A stretch of 64,000 nt of DNA from Chryseobacterium sp. MYb7 (GTDB lineage Bacteria > Bacteroidota > Bacteroidia > Flavobacteriales > Weeksellaceae). This document shows positions 50,458-59,881 of this stretch, one piece after another. Position 1 is the stretch's first letter; each line of letters opens with the position of its first letter. The notes below the pieces were generated by a model, which was not told where the DNA came from, did not search any database, and worked only from the letters and a program-made list of their open reading frames with translations. The stretch spans positions 85,975 through 149,974 of the forward strand of contig NZ_PCOU01000009.1 of assembly GCF_002979455.1 (NCBI RefSeq), written 5' to 3'. A program made the translations under genes and the position numbers.

Positions 50458-52908
50458 TCAAAGATCACTTATATTAGACAGCTTCAGCATTCTTTTAATC
50501 CTTGCATCCAGTCCTTCACTTGAAAGGGTCTGCCTTAAGCTGTCAACTTTAATCGGGAAGCTGAGCGGAGTAAAGGAACGGGAATGTTTTAAGATAATTT
50601 CAGATTTTTCAATCCTTTTAAAAGCTTCTACCAATCGTTGTTCCTGAAGCTGCATATTGAAGACTTCTGTATATGCCTGTTTTATTAAAAAATGATTGGG
50701 ATCATGATCTTCTAAGACTTTAAAGATGAGTCCGGCAGAGCTTTGTAAAGATTTATTGGAGCGTTGCTGGCCTGCATAATTCTGAATCACCATTCCTGAA
50801 ATCACTGCAATATCCCTGAATTTCCTCCTTGCCATTTCAGCAGAATTGATACTAGCAATCACGTCATTCATCAGATTATCCCGGGTCAAAATTTGTTGTA
50901 GGTTCTCTTCATGTAAAGGGATTTCTTTATCACTGAACAGTTCAAATCCATAATCGTTCATCGCCATGGAAAAGGAGATAGGTGCCAGTTTTGAGATCCG
51001 ATAGGCAATCAGAGCGGCCATCACTTCGTGTACCAGACGTCCTTCGAAAGGATACATGAACAAATGATATCCTTCACGGTTCTTGATCATTTCAACCAAA
51101 AATTCATCTTCTTTGGGAATATGGGAATTTTTTTCCTGATTGATCAGAAGAGGATGCAGAAATTTCAATTCTTTTTCTGAAGCTTTCGGATTTAAAGCAT
51201 GTGAAAGTTTTTCCCTTAAAAAATGTCCCAGATTGGAACTCAAAGGAAGCCTTCCGCCAAGATAACTCGGAACTAAAGCTCTTCCTTTAGCTGCTCTTAC
51301 ATACACTGTCATATCTTTGATCATAGCCACTTCCAGAGTACGGCCGGCCAGAATAAATTTCTCTTCTTTTTTCAGTTTTGAAATAAAATATTCTTCAATC
51401 ATTCCGATATAACCTCCGGATATAAATTTCACTTTTAGCATCGCATCACTTACAATCACGCCCATATTCATCCGGTGAAGCATCGCTATTTTTCTTGAAG
51501 TTACTTTATAAAGGCCATCTTCCATAATGACGATTTTATGAAACTCTTCATAGTTTTTTAAAACACTGCCGCCAATGGTAAGAAATTCCAGGATGCTTTT
51601 CCATTCTTCATCCAGTATTTCCTGAAATGCATATACTTTTTTAATTCTTTCGTATAATTCATCAGGATAAAAGCCGTTTCCAACAGCTAATGTCATCATA
51701 AACTGAACCAGCACATCGAAACACAATACCTGTGGCTCTCTGGGCTCTACCACATTCTGTTTTACGGCTTCTTTTAAAGCTGAAACTTCAATCAGTTCCA
51801 GAGAATGGGTTGGAACACAATAAATTCTGGATGTTTCAAAAGGAGAGTGGCCGCTGCGTCCGGCTCTTTGCAGAAAGCGTGCAACTCCTTTGGCGGATCC
51901 AACCTGAATGACGGTGTCAACAGGTTTAAAATCAATTCCAAGATCAAGAGAGGATGTGGAAACAACGGCTTTTAATTTTCCTGAACTTAAATTTTCTTCA
52001 ATCCAGATTCTTAAATGAGCATCAATAGAACTGTGATGGATGGCTATCTGACCTGCAAAATCAGGATAAGCATCGAGCAAAAGCTGGTACCACATTTCAC
52101 TCTGACTTCTGGTATTGGTGAATACAATGGTAGATTTTGATTCCAGAATAATAGGAACCACTTTATCTGCAAGTTTGTTTCCAAGATGTCCTGCCCAGGG
52201 CAATATCTCAATTTCATCCGGAAAAACGGGGAGAATATCTATTTTCTTTTGTTCCTTGGCTGTAATTTTTGTCTTTTTAATATCATATGGAATAAGTACT
52301 TCCATAGCTTCATCCAGATTTCCGATAGTAGCTGTGATTCCCCAGATCTTAATTTTCGGAACATATTTTTTAAGTTGCGAAATTCCGAGTTCTACCATGA
52401 CACCACGCTTTGAACCCAATAATTCATGCCATTCATCCACAGCTACACATTTCATGTCTCTGAAAAAAGTTTCATTATTTTTCTGAGCCAGAAGCAAATG
52501 AAGACTTTCAGGAGTTACAACAAGAATTTCAGGCATTTTTTTTATCTGCTGCTGTCTTACTTTGGGATCAGTATCTCCGTTTCTTACGCCTACAGTCCAA
52601 TCGAGTCCAATTTCATCAATAGCTTCCTGCATGGCTTTCGCAATATCTTTAGAGAGGGAACGAAGAGGAGTTATCCAGATCATTTTCAGTCCTTTTTTAT
52701 ATTGCTCAGGATGATTCAGAAAATCTAAAATTAAGGCTAAGAAAACAGAAAAAGTCTTGCCAAAGCCAGTAGGAGCTACAACCATTCCGCTGTAACCATT
52801 TCCAAATTTTTTCCAGGTTTCCAGCTGAAATTTGAAAGGGGCAATACCTTTATCGGTCATCCATTGCTGAATGATCTTCAATCCGTTGGTATGTTCAAAA
52901 GCTGCCAA
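50458..52908 (-). CDS. Ligase-associated DEXH-box helicase (Lhr-like)
   Basis: This 816-residue helicase has Walker A APTGFGKT (45-52), DEWH at 158-161, SAT-like GITATIG, and the later HHSSIDAHLR and QRAGRSGHSP motifs, then the Lhr-like C-terminal extension. It should be an ATP-dependent 3'-5' helicase. It belongs to the repair set with the ligase and the exonuclease. The 187-bp gap before the ligase holds a repeat element. Confidence 0.95.
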   Translation of the reverse strand: MAAFEHTNGLKIIQQWMTDKGIAPFKFQLETWKKFGNGYSGMVVAPTGFGKTFSVFLALILDFLNHPEQYKKGLKMIWITPLRSLSKDIAKAMQEAIDEIGLDWTVGVRNGDTDPKVRQQQIKKMPEILVVTPESLHLLLAQKNNETFFRDMKCVAVDEWHELLGSKRGVMVELGISQLKKYVPKIKIWGITATIGNLDEAMEVLIPYDIKKTKITAKEQKKIDILPVFPDEIEILPWAGHLGNKLADKVVPIILESKSTIVFTNTRSQSEMWYQLLLDAYPDFAGQIAIHHSSIDAHLRIWIEENLSSGKLKAVVSTSSLDLGIDFKPVDTVIQVGSAKGVARFLQRAGRSGHSPFETSRIYCVPTHSLELIEVSALKEAVKQNVVEPREPQVLCFDVLVQFMMTLAVGNGFYPDELYERIKKVYAFQEILDEEWKSILEFLTIGGSVLKNYEEFHKIVIMEDGLYKVTSRKIAMLHRMNMGVIVSDAMLKVKFISGGYIGMIEEYFISKLKKEEKFILAGRTLEVAMIKDMTVYVRAAKGRALVPSYLGGRLPLSSNLGHFLREKLSHALNPKASEKELKFLHPLLINQEKNSHIPKEDEFLVEMIKNREGYHLFMYPFEGRLVHEVMAALIAYRISKLAPISFSMAMNDYGFELFSDKEIPLHEENLQQILTRDNLMNDVIASINSAEMARRKFRDIAVISGMVIQNYAGQQRSNKSLQSSAGLIFKVLEDHDPNHFLIKQAYTEVFNMQLQEQRLVEAFKRIEKSEIILKHSRSFTPLSFPIKVDSLRQTLSSEGLDARIKRMLKLSNISDL

Positions 52909-52926
52909 TTTATATTTGATTTAAAT

Positions 52927-53094
52927 TTTTAACGCAAAAGACGTTAAGAGTTTATATGATAACGTTGTATTTTTTTTGATCGCAAGGGCGTTTCACTTAA
53001 CAAAGTCAGTATCTCGACATAGCTGAACGGAGTGTCTTTGCGAACAAAAAATATTATTGATAAATTAAAAACCCTTGTGTCTTTGCGTTAAAAT
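52927..53094. repeat. Dispersed intergenic repeat, copy 3 (diverged core)
   Basis: TTTTAACGCAAAAGAC and GTCTTTGCGTTAAAA frame a 168-bp block like the element at 59700, but the TTCGATAAAA core is missing. The middle carries ATCTCGACATAGCTGAACGG, a motif that is common in other flavobacterial repeats as I recall them. It may separate transcription of the ligase and helicase genes. Confidence 0.5.
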
Positions 53095-53095
53095 A

Positions 53096-54676
53096 TTACT
53101 GTATTAATTTTTTAATCTCTTCCAAATCATCAATTTCGTCTACGGTTTTGTCTTTCCGCCATCTTGCAATTCTCGGAAATCGTAGGGCTACACCACTTTT
53201 ATGACGGTTACTGAACCCAATTCCTTCAAAAGCAATTTCAAAGACCAGTTCTGCTTTTACGGTTCTTACAGGTCCAAATTTCTCAATGGCATTTTTAGTC
53301 ACAAACCGGCTTACTTCCATGATTTCTTTATCCGTTAATCCTGAGTAGGCTTTGGCAATGGTCACCAAAGTATCTCCGTTTTTCACGGCAAAACTATAAT
53401 CGGTGTAGTAGGCACTTCGTCTTCCGCTGCCTTTTTGGGCATAAATAAGAACTGCATCAATGGTAAACGGATTGATTTTCCACTTCCACCAGTCGCCTTT
53501 TTTTCGTCCTGAATGATAAGGTGAGTTTTTTTGTTTTAACATCAATCCTTCGCTGTTTATGTCTCTCGAATTTTCACGAAGAGCATTTAATTCTTCCCAT
53601 TTTTCAAAATCCAGACTTCTGGAAATACTGATGCGTTCCGGATTTTCATTCAGTAATAATTCTTCAAGTAAAGCTCTTCGGGAGGAGATTGGTTTCTCTC
53701 TCAGATCGTTGTCTTCCATTTCCAGCAAGTCATAGACGAAGACTTCTATCGGTATTTCCGAGAGCATTTTTTTAGTTAAAGTTTTTCTGTTTAATCTTTT
53801 CTGTAATTCGTTAAAGTTTAGTGCTTTACCATCCTTTACCGCAAGTATTTCTCCATCTATGACAAAGTTGCCTTTCATGGCTTTTACGACTTCTGTAATT
53901 TCAGGAAATTGCTCTGTTACGAGTTCTTCACCTCTTGACCAGATGAACACTTCATCGTTTCTCCGGATGATTTGTCCGCGTATTCCGTCCCATTTGTATT
54001 CTACCAGCCATTCATCAGGATCTCCCAATTCTTCAGTTTCTTTTTCCAAAGGATAGGCAAGGCAGAAAGGGTATGGTTTTGAGTTGTCAGGATTTACATT
54101 TTCTGCGTCAATAAGTTCTTTGAAGGAAACTTCATCCGGCAGCCATTTACCCATTAAACTGTGCATCAAAGCACTGGATTCCTGCCCTGAAAATTTGGTC
54201 AAAGCATTGATTAATGTTTTATCCGATACTCCGATTCGGAAGCTGCCACCAATTAATTTATTGAAAATCAAACACTCAGTATAATCCAGGCCATTCCACG
54301 ATTGCAGTACAAATTCTTTCTTTTCTGCGTCTGTTTTACCTTTTAAACTGACAATATCATTCATCCATTCTGATAATGAACGCTCTATCTTTTCCTCCGG
54401 AGGCGGAAGAATTAATGATAATGTTTCTCCAAGATCGCCCACTGAAGAATAAGATTCCTGAAACAGCCAGTATGGTAGTTTTGTGATTTCCAGCGCCCAT
54501 TCTTTCATGTAATTGGTATTAACATTTCTCTTGGGCTTTTTTCCGGTAAATAAGGCAATAAACCATACCTTATCTTCATCAGGAGCACGTTCCAGATAAT
54601 CTAAGATAGCATCAATTTTAGCATTGGTTTTATTGGTGGTTTCCAATGTGTTGATAAGTTCTGCAAAATGTCTCAT
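53096..54676 (-). CDS. ATP-dependent DNA ligase (ligase-associated repair set)
   Basis: This 526-residue ligase has the adenylation lysine Lys228 in VEYKWDGIRGQI, followed by RGEELVTEQFPEI and GEILAVKDGKALNF. The OB-fold part (SGVALRFPRIARWRKDKT) ends the protein. It has an N-terminal all-helical domain like LigB/LigC-type enzymes. The ATG overlaps the exonuclease stop by 4 bp (ATGA), so the two are coupled. It probably seals breaks in stationary phase or after DNA damage. Confidence 0.96.
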   Translation of the reverse strand: MRHFAELINTLETTNKTNAKIDAILDYLERAPDEDKVWFIALFTGKKPKRNVNTNYMKEWALEITKLPYWLFQESYSSVGDLGETLSLILPPPEEKIERSLSEWMNDIVSLKGKTDAEKKEFVLQSWNGLDYTECLIFNKLIGGSFRIGVSDKTLINALTKFSGQESSALMHSLMGKWLPDEVSFKELIDAENVNPDNSKPYPFCLAYPLEKETEELGDPDEWLVEYKWDGIRGQIIRRNDEVFIWSRGEELVTEQFPEITEVVKAMKGNFVIDGEILAVKDGKALNFNELQKRLNRKTLTKKMLSEIPIEVFVYDLLEMEDNDLREKPISSRRALLEELLLNENPERISISRSLDFEKWEELNALRENSRDINSEGLMLKQKNSPYHSGRKKGDWWKWKINPFTIDAVLIYAQKGSGRRSAYYTDYSFAVKNGDTLVTIAKAYSGLTDKEIMEVSRFVTKNAIEKFGPVRTVKAELVFEIAFEGIGFSNRHKSGVALRFPRIARWRKDKTVDEIDDLEEIKKLIQ

Positions 54677-55695
54677 GATTCCGAATTTTCTGGGGTTTCT
54701 TTTTCAGATTCTTCTTCATCCTCACCGTAAAGTGTTTCTACAACGTCTGCCTTAATTCCTATTTCATTCAGATATTTTGAAAATACTTCTGTCTGTCCGT
54801 GAGTAACGTGTACCAATTCTGCTTCGGTTGCTTTTACAGTCTGTAATAATCCTTTCCAGTCTGCATGGTCACTCATGGCAAATCCTGCATCTGCACTCCG
54901 CCATCTTCTGGCACCGCGTACCTGCATCCAGCCAGAACATATTGCGGTAGCCGGATCCGGAATTTTCTTGATGATATTACTGTCGAGTAAAGCTGGTGGT
55001 ACAATGACAATTTCCTGCTCTATTTCTTTTGGACGTTCTCTGAAATCAGCAATCGTATACTCTGGAAGATCAATTCCCACTGTTTCAAAAGCTTCATTCA
55101 GTTTTCCGATGGAATAATGGACGTATATTTTCCCTAATTCTTCCACTGCCTTCATAATACGCTGGGCTTTTCCCAACGAATATCCTATGAATACAGAGGT
55201 TTTATTGTTTTCTTTATTTTTCAGCACCCAGTTCTGAAGTTTTCTATTTAAATCAGGAACTTCCAGCCAATTGTAAATAGGCAGGCCAAAGGTACTTTCT
55301 GTGACAAATTCATTGCATCTTACCAGCTCAAAAGGAGTGCTCAGTCCATCATCCTGAACTTTATAATCTCCTGAAATAACAGTCACATATCCTTTATATT
55401 CAAGCTTTATCTGCGCAGAACCAATGATATGCCCGGCAGGATGAAGGGATAGTCTTACTCCATTGATGGTAATCACTTCTCCATATTCTATACTCTGGCA
55501 TTCGATATCTGTTCCAATTCTCTGGTGTAGAATAGGCTTAGTAAAATGGTGACAAAGGTATTTTTTCATTCCCCAGCGGGCATGATCGGCATGACCGTGG
55601 GTGATAACGGCCATATCTACGGGTCTCCAGGGATCTATGTAGAATTTTCCCTGTGGACAGTAAATGCCTTTTTTGGTAAATGTGATTAATTTCAA
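54673..55695 (-). CDS. Ligase-associated exonuclease (metallo-beta-lactamase fold)
   Basis: This is a 340-residue nuclease of the CPSF/Artemis-like beta-CASP superfamily. It has the metal-binding motif VITHGHADHARWG, then HPAGHIIGSAQIKL and SGDYKVQDDG. In the repair set it should trim ends before ligation. It is first in its operon; the 55696-55980 gap upstream contains no ORF, only a repeat element. Confidence 0.92.
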   Translation of the reverse strand: MKLITFTKKGIYCPQGKFYIDPWRPVDMAVITHGHADHARWGMKKYLCHHFTKPILHQRIGTDIECQSIEYGEVITINGVRLSLHPAGHIIGSAQIKLEYKGYVTVISGDYKVQDDGLSTPFELVRCNEFVTESTFGLPIYNWLEVPDLNRKLQNWVLKNKENNKTSVFIGYSLGKAQRIMKAVEELGKIYVHYSIGKLNEAFETVGIDLPEYTIADFRERPKEIEQEIVIVPPALLDSNIIKKIPDPATAICSGWMQVRGARRWRSADAGFAMSDHADWKGLLQTVKATEAELVHVTHGQTEVFSKYLNEIGIKADVVETLYGEDEEESEKETPENSES

Positions 55696-55830
55696 TGGTG
55701 TGACTGGTTTAGAAAATAAACTTCAAAAACTTAACCAATTTACGATAAACTATTTATTTTTTAATTTTTGTGGTATGAGATCTATAATATCAGGTTATAT
55801 TTTGTATGAGTGACTATTTATAATAGGTTT

Positions 55831-55915
55831 TGGCTAAAGCCGATGATGATATTTCTTTTTATTAAATGGACTTCCTTCCACTATGCTCAGGATAGCAGTC
55901 CATTTCTATTGATAA
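55831..55915. repeat. Intergenic inverted-repeat element with GGCTAAAGCC
   Basis: It has a small palindrome GGCTAAAGCC (55831-55840), then AAATGGACT (55864-55872) inverted to AGTCCATTT (55897-55905), and CTATTGAT after. I recall similar units as dispersed repeats in related genomes. Confidence 0.45.
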
Positions 55916-55948
55916 AAAATGATATAGGAAAGATTAAAAGCATAAAAA

Positions 55949-55973
55949 AAGCTGTTTCTATTTGAAACAGCTT
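55949..55973 (-). terminator. Terminator of the S41 protease gene
   Basis: AAGCTGTTTC (55949-55958) pairs with GAAACAGCTT (55964-55973). The T run on the minus strand lies past 55949. It is 8 bp past the stop at 55981. Confidence 0.85.
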
Positions 55974-55980
55974 GTATAGT

Positions 55981-57429
55981 TTATTTTTCATTGAGTACAT
56001 CATTCACAAAGTCAATCCATTGATAATCGGGGATAGTTTTATCAATGAAATAGTCCGGTTGAATACCTTTTTCGTCAATAGCCATATCGGGAATCCTGAA
56101 GCTTTTGGAGAGTGCATATCCCATCTTAAATTCGTTACAAGGGGAATTTACGAAATACATATTGGAAATATCCAGAACTCCCGCAGTGGTTGTTCCGAAA
56201 AGCTTTACTTTTTTACTTTGTTTTGCGGCCAATAAAAACTCTTCTGCGGTACTTCCGTTTCCTTTATTGATAATAATCCCTACATTTTTTGGATAGGGTG
56301 AGATTTTATCCATTTTATTGATTCCTACTATATTTCCATCATCCTGCAGACTTACAAACTTCCCTAAGTTCTGGCTGAGTTTATCATAAGCTTTTTTTAG
56401 ATATTCTCTTTCCTCTACAGGTATCCCATATTTCTGGTAATTTTCATAAAGGTCTAACATTCTCTGATTATTCAGTTTTGTAGAATAAAATTGTGTTCTG
56501 ACACTTCTGATAGGATTTGTATACAGGTATGGAGTAATTTTAGCAAAACTGCCATCACTGCCGCCGCCATTATATCTGATATCAATAATAAGGTTTTCCG
56601 TACTTTCAATTTTAGATTTGTTGGCTGTAATGACACTGTCTATATCTTTTTTCAAAGCACCATTGAATGAAGGGATTCTCAAAAGCAATGTCGTTTTGTT
56701 AAGCTCTTTCAAGAAAGGTTTTTGAGCCAAGATCGCTTGATAGTACGTTTCAATTCCTTCTTCTTTTTCAAATTTCGGAGAAACTCTTTTCAAGGTAAAA
56801 TCATTGATTTCAAGATAGTTTTTTCCTACAAGTCTTATATTGTGAATTTCCTGTCCGGTCTTATTTCTCAGATAATAAGTTCCTTTGGTTTTATCTGCAT
56901 TGAAAGTCAATTTTAATTCATTAGGTTTCCAGTTTTCGGCTCCGGACTGGATAATGAATCCTTTATAGACCTCTCCAATCTTTTTAATTCCTATGGTATA
57001 AGGTTCAACTGCCCAGATTCCTTCAATATCTGAGTCTTTTTTAGATAAAGCTTCTTTTTTGAACTTTTCTATATCTATTTTTACTAATTCTGTTTTGATA
57101 TTTTCATTGACTATTGGCGGTGTTTCCTGGGTTTTGTTTTCAATTTTTGAGATTGAAAAATGACCAGATCTGAAAAATTTAAGCCAATCATAAATGGTTT
57201 GATAACATTCTGTATCAGATTTTACATTTTTAATTTTTTTCAGAAAGTCATCATTATGTGCCTGATAGGCTGAAACGCCCTTTTTATCAATGATATACTG
57301 ATATCCGGCATCATTTTCCTCAAAAGTTTTTTTCACCCACTGATAATTACTTTCACAGGTACAGTTTTGAGCAAAGCCAAAAGAAGAAGAGGCGATAAAA
57401 ATTAAAAGGAGTGTCTTAATTTTAAGCAT
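55981..57429 (-). CDS. S41-family (tail-specific type) peptidase
   Basis: This is a 482-residue secreted protein with a signal peptide (MLKIKTLLLIFIASSSFGFAQ). It has an N-terminal part without known domain, then the S41 catalytic domain. IDIRYNGGGSDGSFAKI is the substrate-binding region and NKGNGSTAEEFLLAAKQS contains the nucleophilic Ser. A PDZ domain is not evident. It may cleave C-terminal tails of periplasmic or outer-membrane proteins. Confidence 0.9.
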   Translation of the reverse strand: MLKIKTLLLIFIASSSFGFAQNCTCESNYQWVKKTFEENDAGYQYIIDKKGVSAYQAHNDDFLKKIKNVKSDTECYQTIYDWLKFFRSGHFSISKIENKTQETPPIVNENIKTELVKIDIEKFKKEALSKKDSDIEGIWAVEPYTIGIKKIGEVYKGFIIQSGAENWKPNELKLTFNADKTKGTYYLRNKTGQEIHNIRLVGKNYLEINDFTLKRVSPKFEKEEGIETYYQAILAQKPFLKELNKTTLLLRIPSFNGALKKDIDSVITANKSKIESTENLIIDIRYNGGGSDGSFAKITPYLYTNPIRSVRTQFYSTKLNNQRMLDLYENYQKYGIPVEEREYLKKAYDKLSQNLGKFVSLQDDGNIVGINKMDKISPYPKNVGIIINKGNGSTAEEFLLAAKQSKKVKLFGTTTAGVLDISNMYFVNSPCNEFKMGYALSKSFRIPDMAIDEKGIQPDYFIDKTIPDYQWIDFVNDVLNEK

Positions 57430-57624
57430 ACGTTGGTTTTTAGTTTTTAAAGGTTACAAATCTAACGATAAATCTATTTTTTATGATTTGAAATGAGATT
57501 TATCTGGAGAAATACTTTATTTCAATAATTTTTTGAACTTTTCAGCAATATAAAAATGAACGCTGCGCCAATATCATCCTTCTGAAAATCTATGAACTTT
57601 GTACCAACATAAAAAAAGAATACA

Positions 57625-58416
57625 ATGAGTAAAACAATTTTAATTACAGGTGCAGCAAGCGGATTTGGGAAGATTGCAGCTTTTGATCTTGCTAAAAAAG
57701 GACACAAAGTAATCGCTACGGCTCAGGTCTATCCTCAGATGAGTGATTTAATCCGCGAAGCCAAAGAACATGGAGTTGACCTGACGGTAGATAAACTGGA
57801 CGTAACGAGCCAAAGAGATGTAGATTATATTTTAAAGAAATATAGTGATATAGATATTCTCATCAGTAATGCCGGAATTATGGAAGGCGGTCCTATTGCT
57901 GAACAGCCCGTAGATATTATCCGTTCTATGTTTGAAGTGAATGTATTTGGTGCTTTGAACCTTGCACAAGGTTATATCAAAAAGTTTGTTGAAAAGAAAG
58001 GCGGTAAGATTGTTTTCACTTCTTCAATGGGTGGTTTATGGACGGTCCCTTATGTTGCTGCTTATTGTTCTTCAAAGCATGCTTTGGAATCTATTGCGGA
58101 AGGATTGAGAACTGAGCTTGCACCATTCAATATCAAGATTGCAACTTGTAATCCGGGTGTATTTGGAACGGGATTCAACGATAGAGGAGTAGACTCTATT
58201 TTCCATTGGTATGATCCGAAAACCAACTTCACTCCGGAATCTGCTTTTGACGGGGCTGCAGAGTCTTTAGCCCATCAGCTTGATCCACAATCTATGGCAG
58301 ACGTGATTGTGAATGTGGCTCTTGATGATAACAGTAACTTCAGAAATGTTCATCCGAAGGAAACCGAAGAGTTTGTAAAACAGCTTCAGGCAGACGCATG
58401 GACAGCAAAAAGCTAA
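57625..58416 (+). CDS. Short-chain dehydrogenase/reductase
   Basis: This 263-residue Rossmann-fold oxidoreductase has TGAASGFGKIAAF (8-20), LISNAGIM, and the catalytic YCSSK with Ser in VFTSSMGG. The substrate is unknown. It heads a three-gene unit with a HbpS-like gene (4 bp later) and an AraC gene. The promoter box before it is only a near match. Confidence 0.95.
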   Translation: MSKTILITGAASGFGKIAAFDLAKKGHKVIATAQVYPQMSDLIREAKEHGVDLTVDKLDVTSQRDVDYILKKYSDIDILISNAGIMEGGPIAEQPVDIIRSMFEVNVFGALNLAQGYIKKFVEKKGGKIVFTSSMGGLWTVPYVAAYCSSKHALESIAEGLRTELAPFNIKIATCNPGVFGTGFNDRGVDSIFHWYDPKTNFTPESAFDGAAESLAHQLDPQSMADVIVNVALDDNSNFRNVHPKETEEFVKQLQADAWTAKS

Positions 58417-58420
58417 TATC

Positions 58421-58822
58421 ATGGAATTGAGTTATAAAACAGCCGAAAAGGCTTTACAGGCAGCAAAGGAAAAGGCATTATCTCTGAATATTCCTGTGAG
58501 TATTGCTGTGGTAGATACCGGAGGACATCTTGTTGCATTGGCAAGACTTGATAGCGTCTATGGCGTAATTGATTTTGCTGTTAAAAAAGCAAGAAGCGCT
58601 GCTATGTTTGGAGTAAACAGTGATGTGATGGGAAGTATTATCTCAGAAACCGGTATTCATGGACATGGAATGCTGAATTCTAATCATGGACTTTTAACTA
58701 TTGCAGGTGGTGTGGTCCTTCAAAATGCAGAAGGAAAAATTATAGGGGCAATAGGTTCTTCAGGCGGTACTCCTGATCAGGATAAAGAAATTGCAGAGGC
58801 AGGAGCTCATGCTATTGCCTAA
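58421..58822 (+). CDS. HbpS/GlcG-family protein
   Basis: This is a 133-residue protein of the GlcG/HbpS family (SIAVVDTGGHLVALARLDSVYG at 27-48, then SNHGLLTIAGGVVLQNAEGKIIGAIGSSGGTPDQD). HbpS in Streptomyces binds haem and senses redox stress. The glycine-rich stretch is conserved; no signal peptide is present. It lies 4 bp after the SDR gene, so they should be co-expressed. Confidence 0.9.
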   Translation: MELSYKTAEKALQAAKEKALSLNIPVSIAVVDTGGHLVALARLDSVYGVIDFAVKKARSAAMFGVNSDVMGSIISETGIHGHGMLNSNHGLLTIAGGVVLQNAEGKIIGAIGSSGGTPDQDKEIAEAGAHAIA

Positions 58823-58840
58823 ATTTCAGATATTTGTATC

Positions 58841-59644
58841 ATGGAAAATACTTCTGAAATCATATTTGACAAACTGGTTTATTCATGTGCCTTTGAATCT
58901 TACAGAGGTCATGAAGAATTTATTCCTGATCACTTTTTGGGATTTCAGATATCCGGAGAGACCCATGCTTTTCATGAACATGGTAAAAAGGTAATCAAAG
59001 AGAATACAGTAGTTCTGGTCAGGAAAAATCAACTGATCAGGACGATTAAATATCCTTCTGCTCATGAAAAGTATCAGTTTGTTTCTATTACATTGGATGA
59101 TGAAACACTGAGACAGTATGCTGCTGAAAACAAAATAGCTGTAAATGCCAATTTTTCTGGTAATGAACGGTTATTTTTCGAGTCTAATGATTTTTTTAAG
59201 AGTTATTTTACTTCTCTTATTCCTTACATTTATAAAACTCAGGAAGTATCATCAAAACTGGCAGCAATAAAGGTAAAAGAAGCCATAGAGTTACTTTTAC
59301 TGAGCAATCCGGATGTTAGAAATCTTCTTTTTGACTTTTCTGAACCTCATAAAATTGATCTTAAAGAGTTTATGAACAAAAACTTTATGTTCAATGTTTC
59401 TGTAGATGCTTTTGCAAGGCTTACAGGACGTAGTCTTTCGGGGTTTAAAAGAGATTTCAGCAAAACATTTGAAATGACACCCAAACAATGGCTGAAAGAA
59501 AAAAGGTTAAAGGAAGCCTATTATTTGATTAAGAACAGATATAAAAAGCCTTCAGATATTTATCTTGATCTGGGTTTTGAGAATTTATCTCACTTTTATT
59601 CTTCTTTCAAAAAGAAATTTGGAGTGACGACTACGGAGATATAA
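58841..59644 (+). CDS. AraC-family regulator of the SDR-HbpS operon
   Basis: This 267-residue protein has a sensing N terminus with no recognised domain (VYSCAFESYRGHEEF, HFLGFQISGETHAFHEHGK) and a C-terminal AraC HTH (VDAFARLTGRSLSGFKRDFSKTFEMTPKQWL, DIYLDLGFENLSHFYSSFKKKFGV). It is the last gene of the unit, 18 bp after HbpS, and probably controls it. Confidence 0.92.
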   Translation: MENTSEIIFDKLVYSCAFESYRGHEEFIPDHFLGFQISGETHAFHEHGKKVIKENTVVLVRKNQLIRTIKYPSAHEKYQFVSITLDDETLRQYAAENKIAVNANFSGNERLFFESNDFFKSYFTSLIPYIYKTQEVSSKLAAIKVKEAIELLLLSNPDVRNLLFDFSEPHKIDLKEFMNKNFMFNVSVDAFARLTGRSLSGFKRDFSKTFEMTPKQWLKEKRLKEAYYLIKNRYKKPSDIYLDLGFENLSHFYSSFKKKFGVTTTEI

Positions 59645-59699
59645 CTTTTAACCATTAAAAAAACACAAATTATATCATAAGCATTATCTGCTTTTGTTG

Positions 59700-59872
59700 G
59701 AAAAACGCAAAGACGCAAGAAAGGTTTTACAATGTGATGATTTTAAGTCGCAAGGATTTTATCTTCGATAAAATTTAATCCTGAATATTTCAAAGCATTA
59801 TTTTATTGCCTGTTGATTAATCACAAAATCTGCGAGAATCTATCAATCATTTATGACGTCTTTGCGTTTTTC
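59700..59872. repeat. Dispersed intergenic repeat, complete copy
   Basis: This is a 173-bp element with perfect 16-bp terminal inverted repeats, GAAAAACGCAAAGACG (59700-59715) and CGTCTTTGCGTTTTTC (59857-59872). Inside is the hairpin core TTTTATCTTCGATAAAATTT and ACAAAATCTGCGAGA. It has no ORF and looks like a MITE-like or structured-RNA element. Other copies lie at 42950, 43713 and (diverged) 52927. Confidence 0.7.
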
Positions 59873-59881
59873 TACAGATTA

